Assembly (NCBI GenBank): GCA_039707655.1
Contig: CM077666.1
Coordinates: 397,067,886-397,131,885, forward strand
Source of the DNA: Elymus sibiricus
Lineage: Eukaryota > Streptophyta > Magnoliopsida > Poales > Poaceae
Direction: 5' to 3'
DNA length: 64,000 bases
The notes under the pieces were generated by a model, which did not search any database, was not told the origin of the DNA, and saw only the letters and a program-made list of their open reading frames with translations. Shown here piece after piece: positions 21,102 through 32,792 of the stretch. A program made the translations under genes and the position numbers. Each line of letters starts with the position of its first letter. Positions within the stretch are counted from its first letter, which is position 1.

Positions 21102-24100
21102 CTTCCCCCACTATAGTAATTCAGCGCAAATCAATTATTTCTTCTCATAGCTTATCAGAAATACAACAAAATCCGAGAAGGGTGAATATTGAATACATAG
21201 AAATCACCAGAGAACGCACGAGTGCGGAAGGGGGTGGGGGTGATGTAACCTTCCATCCGACGGAGAAGCCGAGGCGCGTGGCAAGGGCGGCGCTACCGCC
21301 CCAGCAAAGGGCGCAGAGCGTTACCACTTCTCCTCACACGCTCATAGCGACCTATCATATTGGCACTTCTCCTCTTCGCCTCCGTCATCGCCGGAGCAGG
21401 CAAGGGAGAAGGGGCCGGATTCCTACCGCTGCCACCATTGCAAGAATTACTCCCTGCCGTGTAGGGTGGTTCCGCCATGTTGGTCACCGCCGGATTCTAT
21501 AGTATGTACCAGGGCATTGGTTTGGCCGCCTTAATTACATAGCAGAGGACTTCTGGAGCACTTAAAAAACTACACAATCAAAGAGAGAAAAATAGAACTA
21601 TTATTGCCTTGCTGATCTGAAAATATACAACCCCCTTTCTTTAGTGTTTAACATGGAGGAACCAAACCTGAAAATATCTAACCCCCCTTTCTCATCTAAA
21701 CTTGTGAGAACAGTGTTTAGCATTCACTTTAGTATCAAGTCTGTCAAAAACATATCCTCCCTTATTTCTATCTAGAAATCCAGTAAGCAAAGCATATGTA
21801 GTTCAACCAACATTGGAAGATATCAGTAGATAATTCTTTAATCGTCCTTCGACCTCTAAACTATTCAAGTATCTTACCGAATCTTTACAAAGGAATTTAA
21901 ACTGAATGGCAAATATTCTTCAGTTACAACCTCAGTTTCAACATCCAACACACTGAAAGGATCAAAGTAATTAACATCAAAACTGACAAAAGTCAAAGCT
22001 AATACATATAAATTAACCAAAAAAACTGCACAAAGATGTATGCTTACAGGAAAAATGGTTGATCATGTAAAAGCAGAATAATTTATGCACTTGTATATAT
22101 GAGTACAGTGCATTGCCTATACTTTATTCTGTCATGGCATTCTTTTTAGGATCAGATAGGAACAAAATAACTTGCTTGGATCAGACCTGTAGATTCGTTG
22201 GAGTCAAACAGTTAATATTTGAACCTTCAGTGTACAACAAACCCGTGATTAAATGTTTTCTCATCTAATATACATTGCCCATCCAAGAATTTAGGATTGA
22301 ATAAATGATGTGTACAGCTATCACTGGGCTTAGAAGGCAATTATTATAGATCTTTTTTGTGTAAGGAAATGTTCAAGAGCTCAGAAAACAGAACAATATT
22401 AGGACTTAAAAGCTCAGAGAAATGAAATATTAGGACTCAAGCATTAAAATGAAAGAGGCCTACCTGGCATAAATTCACAAACCTCTGCTTTGAAGGCTGC
22501 ATATTCTACCAACTTCTTGTTAGAAGAAAAACAACAGTTTGATATGAGGGAAACTTTGTATGAAATATTCACAGAATATGTTTATGGAAATCACGTGGCC
22601 AAAATAGATCTTAGCTTTCTTACATGACCAAAAAATAACATATCCAGAAACAACATGAGGGAGAGGAGTTTATCCTTCACTACGTCATATAGATTACTTT
22701 GATTCACCTCATATGCAGCCTTCCTGGATTTCTCATCAAACACCCTTGTCGACATGACACATAAAACATCTTCAGAAACAACATGAGAGAGAGAGAGAGG
22801 TGGTTAAGTTAGCAAATGGTAATAAGAAGGGTAAATCAAGAATCAATGTAGATGAACTGCAGCAGCACCAATCATTCTGCTTTAACATTACAATCAACAA
22901 AAACAAAAGACGAACTCAGGAATCCTATTTACCTTCCTATGAGCACGCTTCTACACAGGAAGTTGGTAGAATATGCAACCTTCAAAGCAGATGGAAATAA
23001 ACGTGCATATTATGAACAAATCATACAATCTACACACTGGAACTATGTCACACTGAAATCTGCAACAAGTAAACTCTCAAGTCTTGCTTGGATTCAGTGA
23101 AACAAGAAAGGTTTTTGTGTATAAAAAGTTACATCTAAAAAGGTGACAAAAAGGACATTAGCTGCAGCAAATGCTGATGACTGCCAATGTTCTGAACCAG
23201 TAGAAATAAACTATCTGTTGTTTGGGAGAAGGCAAATAAAGAACATATGAAATAATCTTAGTGAGATTGCCTGAATTTCAGATATTAGTGGATCATTGAA
23301 AACATCCTCGAAAAGTTCACAAAGTATTGCGTAGTATTTTTCTTGCCACTTGAGGAGTCCGTCGTGGTATTATGAGAAAGTGCAGATTCCTGACAGTATT
23401 TAAAAGGAAATTTCAGCAACACAATGAATTTTGTCAATTATATTAAGAGCTTCAAAAGAACTCAAAAATCAGACTGTAACCCTTTTAATGATGCGTTTAG
23501 CATTGTCGTGGATCATAATAATTCACCTTTTACCGCTAGTTCCATGGCTATTATCCCACAACAATGCTATTTTGGCATTGCGGTGTATGCAGAACATCAT
23601 GCACTAAACGATCACTCTCGGCCATGAACTATATGATGATACAGAAAAAAAAGAATCACAAGCATCAGCTTCTCTTGCGTGGAAGGATCATATACTGGGC
23701 CTCATATACCAGATACTAAATTGACTTTCCTAATGTTACAGACACATTGACGTTATGATTGTTTTTGTACACACACTATCTTCTATTTCATTGTGTAGTC
23801 ATTTCATGAAACAAAAATGTGGAAGTAGATTGTATTAGCTTTGTCTCATTGCATTAAGGACATTTATTCATGTGTGCGTTGGTATCAAATCAACCGATCT
23901 CTGATTGCATAAGTATCAAACTTGTGCAATGCACATGTAGCCTAATATAAGCTAGTTCGGCTAGCTCTCTATCGACCCAAATTTAACAGAAGTTATAATC
24001 ACACACAAAAAACATTTTAGAGTATGTAGTGTCTGAATCTGAAAATCTAAGCCAACTTACCATTACCAACTAAATCAAAAGAATAAAGAATGAGACATTG

Positions 24101-24236
24101 CACATGCAAGAATGATTGGTTCCAAAATCTATTCAAATGTAGACCTATATGGAAAGGAAAGCTGCTAGCACAACATGAAGCAACGTTGGTGAAAATTTCA
24201 TACCCATATTCAAAGAGTGGATACTTCTATTCAAAT
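21102..24236. other. Helitron interior, exon-like pieces of unknown origin
   Basis: No complete gene is visible. The strings AGTTGGTAGAATATGCA and CTTCAAAGCAGA occur in opposite orientations at about 22490-22518 and 22955-22988, a 30-bp inverted repeat about 460 bp apart. A GAATCACAAGCATCA...CTTGCGTGGAAGGA stretch near 23650 recurs in similar form near 25885-25950. Minus-strand 22700-22760 reads like an exon (VFDEKSRKAAYEV) that I cannot identify. Confidence 0.4.
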
Positions 24237-24249
24237 TCAGACCTATATT

Positions 24250-25839
24250 TTTTTTGAAAGATCCAGCAAATTGCTGGCTTCAATTAGATTTAGCAGAAAG
24301 CAGCGGAAGAACAACATGGGGAGGATCCGAAGATCAAAGACAAAAGAAAAACAACAACCCTATTGGATGCCGAACAACACTACACTTACACGGCGGAACG
24401 CCATCCACCCACAGCAAGACAGCGCAGCTCCAACTCCGGCGGAGTAACTACGGAGAACAAAGCAATGTTGGTGTCACAGAAGATCACCGAACGGACCACC
24501 TGTCGCTCGTCATCGTACACCACCAGTGCCCCGCACCGCAGCTTTGACTTCACAACAACAAGCAGCCGAGGTAAACTCATGGACACACCGGAGAAGAGCC
24601 GACTACCACGACCAATGCCATGCCTCCAACAATGCTCACAACCGTCATCGTTGCCACAGAAGCCAAACCGCCCTAATTGCCAGACGGACACGACCAAACA
24701 GCACGAACGACATCCCCCACCTATCACTGGTCCCTCTGGTTGGTAAGGAGCACCTAGAACGATGCCCCAAGAGGTGCGACGCACGTCGCCATCATCGCCT
24801 GATCCTAGGGGATCAAGGGTTCCCCCCGAGCATCCTTGCGTAGTGGAGCGAGCAGTAACGCCTCAGCGACGCCTTCAAGAAGGAAGCGGCGCCCGCAGAC
24901 GTCGCCGTCGCTGCCCCGGCCAAAAACCGGCAGCAAAGTCTTCACCCGGCGCTGCACCTCCAACCACCAAACCCGAGCCAGACCACCACCGCAGACACAC
25001 GGCCGGCGGCCGCCGGCCCCATGCGCCCAACGTCCGCCGCAACCACCATCAGATCTGGACGCCGGGGCCCAGGTCTCCATCTCGACCCTACTTAGCCCAG
25101 ACACATCCAGCAGCAAGGGCTCTCCATCGCAGGCCCGCAAGAACCCAGATCCGGACCTGCCGCCTGCGGATCTAGCGCCACCGCCATGCCCCGCCCTTCC
25201 CCAGCTCCTGCCGCACGACCACTGCAGTGCCTTGTCGCGCAGCAGCCGAGCCGATCCAACATCGGAGGGCACCGCGCGCAACCACCCGATCTGAGGAGAA
25301 GCCTCCAGTAAACAGAGCCACCGGATCCCAATGAGGCCGATGCCATATGCCCCGCGGACCCAACAGGTATGGCCGAGCAGCCGCCGGGCCACCAACCACC
25401 AAAGCGACGGATCTGGGCAGAGACCCAACCAGATCGCCACCCGAGCTGGATGCCGCCTCCCCGCTAAGCTGTCGCGCGTCCCGGCCACAGCCACCTCACT
25501 CCGCGGCGAGCGCGTGCCCCCGCACCTTCCGGGCGCGCCGGTCAGCACCGGCCCAACGCTGCTATGTCCAGCGCCTTCGCTTGGCGAAGCTGCCCCGCGC
25601 AGCACACCTCACAAGCGGGAAAGGGAGAGCCCACCGCCGCCGACGCCGGCCAGGCTTTGCCCGGCGGCGCTTGCCGGCGGCGGCAGGGAGGAGGGGTGGT
25701 TTTTCGGTGGCGGGTAGGGTGCGCCCGAGCCGCCCGCGGGGAGCGACGCGGGGCGAGGGAGTTTGCAAAGGAAGATCCGGATTGAGGCAGGTTATCGCTA
25801 CAACAAAGTCAAAATTCTCCCCCCAAACCTCCCAGCAAC
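24250..25839 (-). mobile_element. GC-rich retroposon, minus strand, with 13-bp target duplication
   Basis: TCAGACCTATATT flanks the insert exactly (24237-24249 and 25840-25852). The left side starts with a T run, i.e. a short poly(A) tail on the minus strand. These are signs of target-primed reverse transcription by a LINE machinery. The insert is very GC-rich at its 5' end (right side). A minus-strand frame of 266 codons (24805-25605) and several overlapping frames on both strands are open, which is typical of GC-rich composition; no domain is recognised. It could be a non-autonomous LINE derivative or a processed copy of a host transcript. A similar GC-rich, A-tailed unit in the opposite orientation is at about 40190-41500. 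Confidence 0.8.
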
Positions 25840-26109
25840 TCAGACCTATATTCAAAGAGTGGAAATTTCTTATAATCATGTCATCAATGAAATTTCTCTT
25901 GTGTGGAAGGAACATATACTGGACCTCAGGAGATACCGAGAGAACAGAATCACAAGCATCAATTTGGAGGATCAGAGAGATACAGGGTGAAAGTTAGCTG
26001 GCTTGATGGCAAGGGCCTCACTGTATAGGTGGCCAGCGTTTAAGTGGGGGATCAGAGTGTCGGCGGCGAAGGAAGCCGAGATGAGCGGCGACGGCGGAGG
26101 AGCGGAGGA

Positions 26110-26360
26110 TCGGCGGCAGAGGCCGACTGGAGCGGGCGGCGACGGGCGATTGGAGCGCCGGCGGAGTAGAGGATAGGTGAGCGGCGGCGGTAGCCCGTGC
26201 TGGCGCGTCCGTTGGGCAGCATAGAAGGAGCAGGCGGCGGCAGAGGCCGACTGGAGCGGGCAGCGATGGGCGATTAGAGCGGCGACGGAGTGGAGGATCG
26301 GCAGGCGAGGGTGGCAGCCCGTGCTGGCGCGTCCGTTGGGCAGCACAGAAGGATCGGGCG
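26110..26360. repeat. Tandem duplication of about 123 bp in the Helitron 5' region
   Basis: Two copies (about 26110-26232 and 26233-26355) share GGCAGAGGCCGACTGGAGC and CCCGTGCTGGCGCGTCCG. They make the 176-codon minus-strand frame here internally repetitive. The surrounding 26000-26570 is GC-rich, as in a promoter or first exon of a captured gene, but nothing is recognised. Confidence 0.85.
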
Positions 26361-26572
26361 GCGCACAGGAGAAGGCGGAGGTTACACGGGCATAGGTGGT
26401 GGTTCGTTCGTGCAGAGTAGTTTTTTTTAATGAAGGGGCATGTACTATTAGTCGATGGATTAGTGGCTTGCTAGCGTTAAACATAGAGAGACCGTGGACC
26501 ATTAGATCGTGTGATTAGGCGGCTGAGATGATTTGTATCTGCCCCCTCTCGTGCTTTTATAGGTGTAGTAGA

Positions 26573-26905
26573 TTAAAGAAGAACAGAAGAGGAACATGTT
26601 AAAGAAGAGGAAGCAGATTTTGGATAATAAAATGTTCGTTGCCCACCCATGATGAACTAGAGCGCATAAAGAATGCAACTCCCTACTGTCGCTCTATATG
26701 TGGCGCACATGCTTATCGAACAAAAGAAGGAACATTAGCTGACCAATTAAACGGTCTCTGTTTTAGTAATATTAGCATCATATCAGATTCGTATTTGAAC
26801 AACTAAGTTTGGAATTATGAGTGGCATGTTGTTTAGCTTGATGGGTCGAGGAGCAGTGCTAGCACGTCACGAAGCACCTAGGATGATGGTACTGAATATA
26901 AAGGG
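26573..26905. repeat. End of copy 2 and start of copy 3 of the 590-bp duplication
   Basis: Directly after the Helitron the interrupted repeat resumes with TTAAAGAAGAACAGAAGAGG. Copy 3 starts at about 26633 and is recognisable to about 26905, with CCCACCCATGATGAAC and TAGCTGACCAATTAAA. Beyond that, similarity is lost until a short related piece near 28800-28830. Confidence 0.85.
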
Positions 26906-27064
26906 AATGGCTACATGCAAGTCGCCTGACTTTCATCATTTGGGTCAGTCAACCATTTCACGTGGTTGGATGAAGATCCTACGTCTCCTAACCCTTCTTC
27001 TTCCTCACCTCTTCTTCTTCCCCAACAGACCACCGCACGAGCCGCCGCCCGAACCACCGGCCCC

Positions 27065-28595
27065 TGCTACTTGTAGACTGCGTTGGTATTTCCCCGAAGA
27101 GGAGAGGATGATGCAGTATAGTAGAGATAAGTATTTCCCTTAGATAAGAACCAAGGTCATCAATCCAGTAGGAGAACCACACAAAACCCCTTTAGCAGCA
27201 CCTACACACACAAAAGCAAACACTTGCACCCAACGCAAATAAGAGGGTTGTCAATCCTCTTAGCGGTTATTTGCAAGGATACATTCTGATAGTAATAGAT
27301 AGATAAAGTAAAATACTAAATAAAATAAAAGTAAATAAATTGCAGCAAGGTATATTTGGATTTTAATATATGATAAAGATAGACCCGGGGGCTATAATTT
27401 TCACAAGAGGCTTCTCTCTCGAGCACAGAACATACGGTGGGTAAACAAATTACTATTGGGCAATTGATAGAAAAGCAAATAATTATGACAAATTCATGGC
27501 AATGATCATGTATATAGGCATCACGTCCGAGACAAGTAGACCTACTCCTGCCTGCATCTACTACTATTACTCCACCCATTGACTGCTATCCAGCATGCAT
27601 CTAGGGTATTAAGTATAAAACAGAGTAACGCCTTAAGCAAGATGACATGATGTAGACAAAGTAAACTCAAGCAATATGATTAAAACCCATCTTTTTATCC
27701 TTAATGGCAACAATACAAATACGTGTCATGTCCCTTTCTGTCACTGGGATTGAGCACCGCAAGATTGAACCCATCACAAAGCACCTCTCGCATTGCAAGA
27801 TAAACCAATCTAGTTGGCCAAATCTAATCGATAGATCAGAGAGAAATACAAAGCTATAACAATCATGCATAAAAGAGTTCAGAGAAGGCTCAAATATTTC
27901 TCATGAATAATCTGATCATAAACTCACAATTCATCGGATCCCAATAAACACACCGCAAAAGAAGATTACATCGGATAGAACTCCAAGAACATCGAGGAGA
28001 ACATGGTATTGAAGATCAAAGAGAGAAAATAAGCCATCTAGCTACTAGCTATGGACCCGTAGGTCAGTGGTAAACTACTCACACATCATCGGAAGGGCAG
28101 CAAGGTTGATGTAGAAGCCCTCCGTGATCGATTCCCCCTCCGACAGAGTACCGAAAAAGACCTCCAGATGGGATCGCGGAAGAACAAAGGCTTGCGGCGG
28201 CGGTAGGGTTTTCTCGTGTGGCTCTCTGATGGTTTCTGAATATTTGAGAATTTATAGAAGTGGAATTAGGTCAAAAGGAGCCATGAGGGGCCCACAAGGC
28301 ATCAGGGCGCGCCCCCTGCCTTGTGGCCTCCTCGTGAAGCTTTTGGCTTCCTCCCGAAGCTTCCAGGGTCTCTTTTGTCCAGAAAAAATCGTCAAAACGT
28401 TTTGTGGCATTTGGACTTCGTTTGGTACTGATTTCCTGAAAAACCAAAAACAAGCAGAAAATAGCAACTAGCACTGGGCACTAAGTTAATAGGTTAGTCC
28501 CAAAAAATGTTATATAATTGCATATAAAACATCCAAGATTGATACTATAATAGCATGGAACAATCAAAAATTATAGATACATTGGAGACGTATCA
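27065..28595 (-). mobile_element. Solo LTR, Gypsy-type, minus strand
   Basis: The LTR runs from TGCTACTTGTAGACTGCG to GGAGACGTATCA on the + strand, with a perfect 5-bp duplication GCCCC (27060-27064 and 28596-28600). It belongs to the same subfamily as the LTRs at 55087-56684 and 60549-61953, ending TCTACAAGTAGCA on its own strand. There is no internal region, so it is the product of LTR-LTR recombination. Frames at 27316-27579 and 27667-27870 are antisense matches to frames in the sister LTRs and are not genes. Confidence 0.92.
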
Positions 28596-28600
28596 GCCCC

Positions 28601-29936
28601 TGCCCCCACGACCGGCTCGCCGCCCCGCCCTTCCCTGAACCGCCCCCACCACCGCGCCCACCCGAAACCCTAAGATAGATAATGGGGTAGCCCCCCAGTG
28701 AGCCCCTTCCGTATGCTTCCTTCTCTACGGCGAATCCGGCGAACTCTCAAAAATCGACTCACCCCAATTTGAAATTCAGACGACTGTCATTTAGCTAATG
28801 TGGAATATAAAAGGGGAAAACCATAAGCATTGCGAGTATAGTGCTGAGCGTGCCATGGCGGATCTGAAGGTGCAAACCGTACAAAGGCTACTTTGCAACC
28901 AATGTTTCCTTTCAACTAACAAGTAAGATTCTAAGAGATGGACAAGAAATCACAGTAAAGCAGTGGCGATCTATTTTCTTTCTGAGATAAATAACTTTAG
29001 CAGATACGAAAGAGTACCGCCTCTGGTGCGGCGCCGTGTAAGCATCTGCTGAGACGTTGAGGGTGCTGCGGTAGCGATGGCTGTCGGCGGCGTGGAAGCA
29101 GATCTGGGAGGGCAGACGGTGGCGGCGGGGGATATGTCCCGGTGCAGTGGACGAGACGGTCGTAGGAGCGGCCCTGGCAAGGTGGACGACGGCGCGGATG
29201 AAGCGAGAGGACGCGATGCAAGGATCCTGGTCCAGAGCCGTGGATGAGAGACGTCGATCTCTTGTAATGGACGACAACGTCGGGGTATCAGCTCCGGCAT
29301 GGTGGAGGAGGCCGGCAGTGGATGGGGTGGCGGACGGAGGAGGCTAGGGTGGAGAGGGTGTTTTGGCGCCCACGGAGTACAAATGGGGAAATGGAGGGAG
29401 AGAGGTAGGGGGGAACCATGTCTTTGGAACGCGCTTGTCTCAAATGCGGGGAAAGTTACAAACTTAGCCCCCGTTTAAAATTTCAAACATCAGAGCAATA
29501 TTGGTCGGTTGGGGATAGGACGGTAATCTCGCATACCCTGAATATTTGCCGAGAGCGATTTCGGCCGAGGAGAGTTTGTTTTGGCGCCCACTGTTGGCTC
29601 CCACCGTGTATGAATCGGGGTGAGAGGCGATTTCAGCCGTGGGGGGACTGTGTTTTGGCGCCCACCGTGTATGAATCGGGGTGAGAGGCGGTTATGTCAC
29701 GTTTGACTAAAATTACAAAGCTACCCCTATCGAGGCCTATAGAAATCTAGCCGATTGGCTTTGTGTGTCAGGGATAGGCAGTAATGGAAAATTTCCATCT
29801 CCCAAAATTTCTTTCCGGGCGGTTACGGCCGAGTGTTTTGCCGCTTCGTTCAAATTATAGGAGAAAGTAAGTTTCACGTTTACAGTGCCAACTAAATTCG
29901 AATCCATTTTGTATTCTTTTTTTCTGGGCAGGATCC
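28601..29936. other. GC-rich, exon-like stretch without a recognised gene
   Basis: A patch at 28600-28740 and another at 28970-29350 are GC-rich with overlapping frames on both strands. The longest is 121 codons on the minus strand (28912-29277), without a domain. At 29570-29690 the string TTTTGGCGCCCAC and the following TGTATGAATCGGGGTGAG are duplicated within about 70 bp. Confidence 0.4.
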
Positions 29937-32215
29937 AAGATATTTTATACTGCATTGCACACGATTCTTGCTAATGAACTGTTTGTGGTGTACTTGATTT
30001 TTTCATTTTGATTTGAAAGACAAAATGGGGTTACGGCAGGAAAGGTCAGTGTTTGAATTGCTAGAACATTTATCTGCAGTGAACATGCAACTATAGGAGT
30101 GTCATGCTAAAATTTGGAATTATTCTGGGTTCGTTTGGCATTTTTTTATACATTAATTGAGTTTTCTAGGTATTTAATGTGCATAATTCAAATTTGAACT
30201 ACAGGCACATGCTCCAGTGTACCAAAATGGGTTGAAAAATCGTATATGTGTCCTTAGGTGAATGTTTAGGTCCCATACAAGAAATGGGAGTGAATTTTAA
30301 ACATCTGGGCGTCGTGGCTCGGCCGAAACATTGAGAAAATTGGTTTTTAAATTCATGTAAATCCAAAAATTGCCTAAACATCACGGAACTTGGCATGGTG
30401 TCTTGAGATTGCACCAACATGTTGTGGTAAAATTTTTGTTCGATTTGGGACAAGTTTTGGTATAAGCTTCTTACAAACCGGAGCTTCTCTCAAGAAGGCT
30501 GATGGTTCCAATAGGGAACATGTCACCTTTGTGGCCGAAGCGACATACGCTACCTGTTCCTGCCTTGATTTTTTTTACATAGGCAACATAGACCAATAGG
30601 AGTTTCGTGCTAAAATTTGGAATTATTCCGGGTTCGTTTGGCCTTTTTTATACATTAATTGAGTTTCTAGGCATTTAATGTGCATAATACAAATTTGAAC
30701 TACATGCACATGCTCCGGTGCACCAAAATGGGTTGAAAAATCATATATGTGTCCTTGGGTGAATGTTTATGTCCCATACAAGAAATGGGAATGAATTTCA
30801 AACATCTGGGCGTCGTGGCTCGGCCAAAAACAGTGAGAAACTTGGTTTTTAAATTCCTGTAAATCCAAAAATTGCCTAAAAATTACGGAACTTGGCATGG
30901 TGTCTTGACATGGCACCAACATGCTGTGGTCAAAAATTTGTTTGATTTGGAACAAGTTTTGGTATAAGCTTCTTACAAACCAGAGCTTCTCTCAAGAAGG
31001 CTCATGGTTCTGATAGGGAATGTGTCACCTTTGTGGCTTTTGGTGGGGGGGGGGGGAGGGGGCGGGGACCTAGATATTTTCACAGTTGCTGAAAATTTAT
31101 GAACGGTGCATCGAAAAAATGGCGCACAAGTGTGGTTGACGCGCGGCCGGTGGACTGTAGTCGACGAACCTTCCGGCGTAAGCCATACATGAGGGAGCCC
31201 CAAGATATTTTATACTGCATCGCACACGATTCTTGCTAACAAACTGTTTGTGGTGTACTTGATTTTTTCATTTTGATTTGAAAGACAAAATGGGGTTATG
31301 GCAGGAAACGTCGCTGTTTGAATTGCTAGAACGTTTATCTGCAGTGAACATGCAACTATAGGAGTGTCGTGCTAAAATTTGGAATTATTCTGGGTTTTTT
31401 TGGCATTTTTTATACATTAATTGAGTTTTCTAGGCATTTAATGTGCATAATTCAAATTTGAACTATAGGCACATGGTCCAGTGCACGAAAATGGGTTGAA
31501 AAATCGTATATGTGTCCTTGGGTGAATGTTTAGGTCCCATACAAGAAATGGGAGTGAATTTCAGACATCTGGCCGTCGTGGCTCGGCCGAAAACATTGAG
31601 AAACTTGGTTTTAAAATTCCTGTAAATCCAAAAATTGCCTAAAAATCACGAAACTTAGCATGGTGTCTTGACATGGCACCAACATGCTGTGGTAAATTTT
31701 TTGTTCGATTTGGGACAAGTTTTGGTATAAGCTTCTTACAAACCGGAGCTTCTCTCAAGAATGCTCATTGTTCCGATAGGGGATGTGTCACCTTTGTGGG
31801 CGAAACGACATACGCTGCCTCTTCCTACCTTGATTTTTTTACAGAGGCAACAAATACCAATAGGAGTGTCGTGCTAAAATTTGGAATTATTCTGGGTTCG
31901 TTTGGCCTTTTGATACATTAATTGAGTTTCTAGGCATTTATTGTGCATAATTCAAATTTGAACTACATGCACATGCTACAGTGCACCAAAATGGGTTGAA
32001 AAATTGTATATGTGTCCTTGGGTGAATGTTTAGTTCGCATACAAGAAATGGGAATGAATTTCAAACATCTGGGCGTCGTGGCTCTGCCGAAAACATTGAC
32101 AAACTTGGTTTTTAAATTCCTGTAAATCCAAAACTTGCCTGAAAATCATGAAATTTGGCATGTCGCCTTGACATGGCACCAACATGCTGTGGGAAATTTT
32201 TTGTCCGATTTTCTG
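29937..32215. repeat. Higher-order tandem repeat, 1.26 kb dimer of 0.5 and 0.76 kb units
   Basis: TGCTAAAATTTGGAATTATT occurs at about 30107, 30608, 31369 and 31871, with spacings of 501, 761 and 502 bases. The landmark CAAGATATTTTATACTGCAT at about 29937 and 31201 repeats every 1264 bases. The array is therefore a dimer of two related units, copied once more and then broken off near 32215. The longer unit holds an insert at about 31040-31195 with a G run and GC-rich sequence. The 69- to 82-codon frames inside are repeat by-products. Confidence 0.9.
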
Positions 32216-32369
32216 AAGGAGTACAGATTAACAACCAACAAAGTCATTTTGGAACAAAGAGCTGCCACGTTACAATCGGAAACACAAGTGTTATTCAAAC
32301 CGTGGGTGTTGTACTAACCATTTACGTGCCGCCACGCATCCCCATTTTTATTGGCTAGGAGGCGCCATG

Positions 32370-32520
32370 CGGGGTAGCTATTTGAGTAGACGGGAGGCGT
32401 GGAGCAGACCTCTGCGCAGTCTCACCGGGAGGCGAGCCCTTTGAGCTCCATCCGCCGCCCACCTTGCTCCCAACTTCTCCATTAATGGCGCCCGAGCCCC
32501 TGTTTTAATGGCGTGGCTAG
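32370..32520 (+). other. Decayed copy of the RGG-gene promoter region
   Basis: GGAGGCGTG, TCTCACCGGGAGGCG, GCCCTTTGA and TTAATGGCGCCCG occur in the same order as upstream of the RGG gene (48127-48220). There is no matching coding sequence behind this copy. It therefore looks like a duplicated promoter or leader fragment. Confidence 0.6.
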
Positions 32521-32792
32521 GCCTCAGTCGACTGAGATTTAAGAGAGAGAAAAGAAAATCTGAAAAGAAAATTTTGCACGGATCTTGATGTAAGATCTCG
32601 CGGACATAGCATCAACTGAGACTTAGCAAGACTGATATATATGATGACGATGGCAATGGATAATAATAATTGTCTTACATATTCAGGAAGATAATTAAAG
32701 ATGCCACATGCGGCAACGCCCGAAAGACACAAGGGCAAAAGAAGGAAGACGCCGACATTGATCTGGGTCGCTTCTGTCTACTTCACCTCGAT

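Larger units (their letters stand above)
19237..26572 (-). mobile_element. Helitron of 7.3 kb, minus strand, inserted between A and T
   Basis: On the minus strand the element begins TCTACTACACC at 26572 and ends CTAG at 19237. An ACGTGC-GTT-GCACGT hairpin (19250-19264) lies 9 bases before the CTAG. The flanking bases are A on the left (19236) and T on the right (26573), with no target duplication, as Helitrons require. The paralogous repeat copy at 18591-18610 reads ACTTATTAAAGAAG without the insert and proves both ends to the base. No Rep/helicase gene is visible, so it is non-autonomous. Inside are one recognised captured exon (20560-20680), a tandem duplication, a nested retroposon (24250-25839) and other exon-like GC-rich blocks I cannot name. 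Confidence 0.9.

Noticed and set aside
24805..25605. 266-codon minus-strand frame in the retroposon
   Set aside because: Several long frames overlap on both strands of this very GC-rich block, and no motif is recognisable, so composition explains it.
25347..25997. 216-codon plus-strand frame
   Set aside because: It crosses the retroposon boundary at 25839 into Helitron DNA, so it cannot be an original gene.
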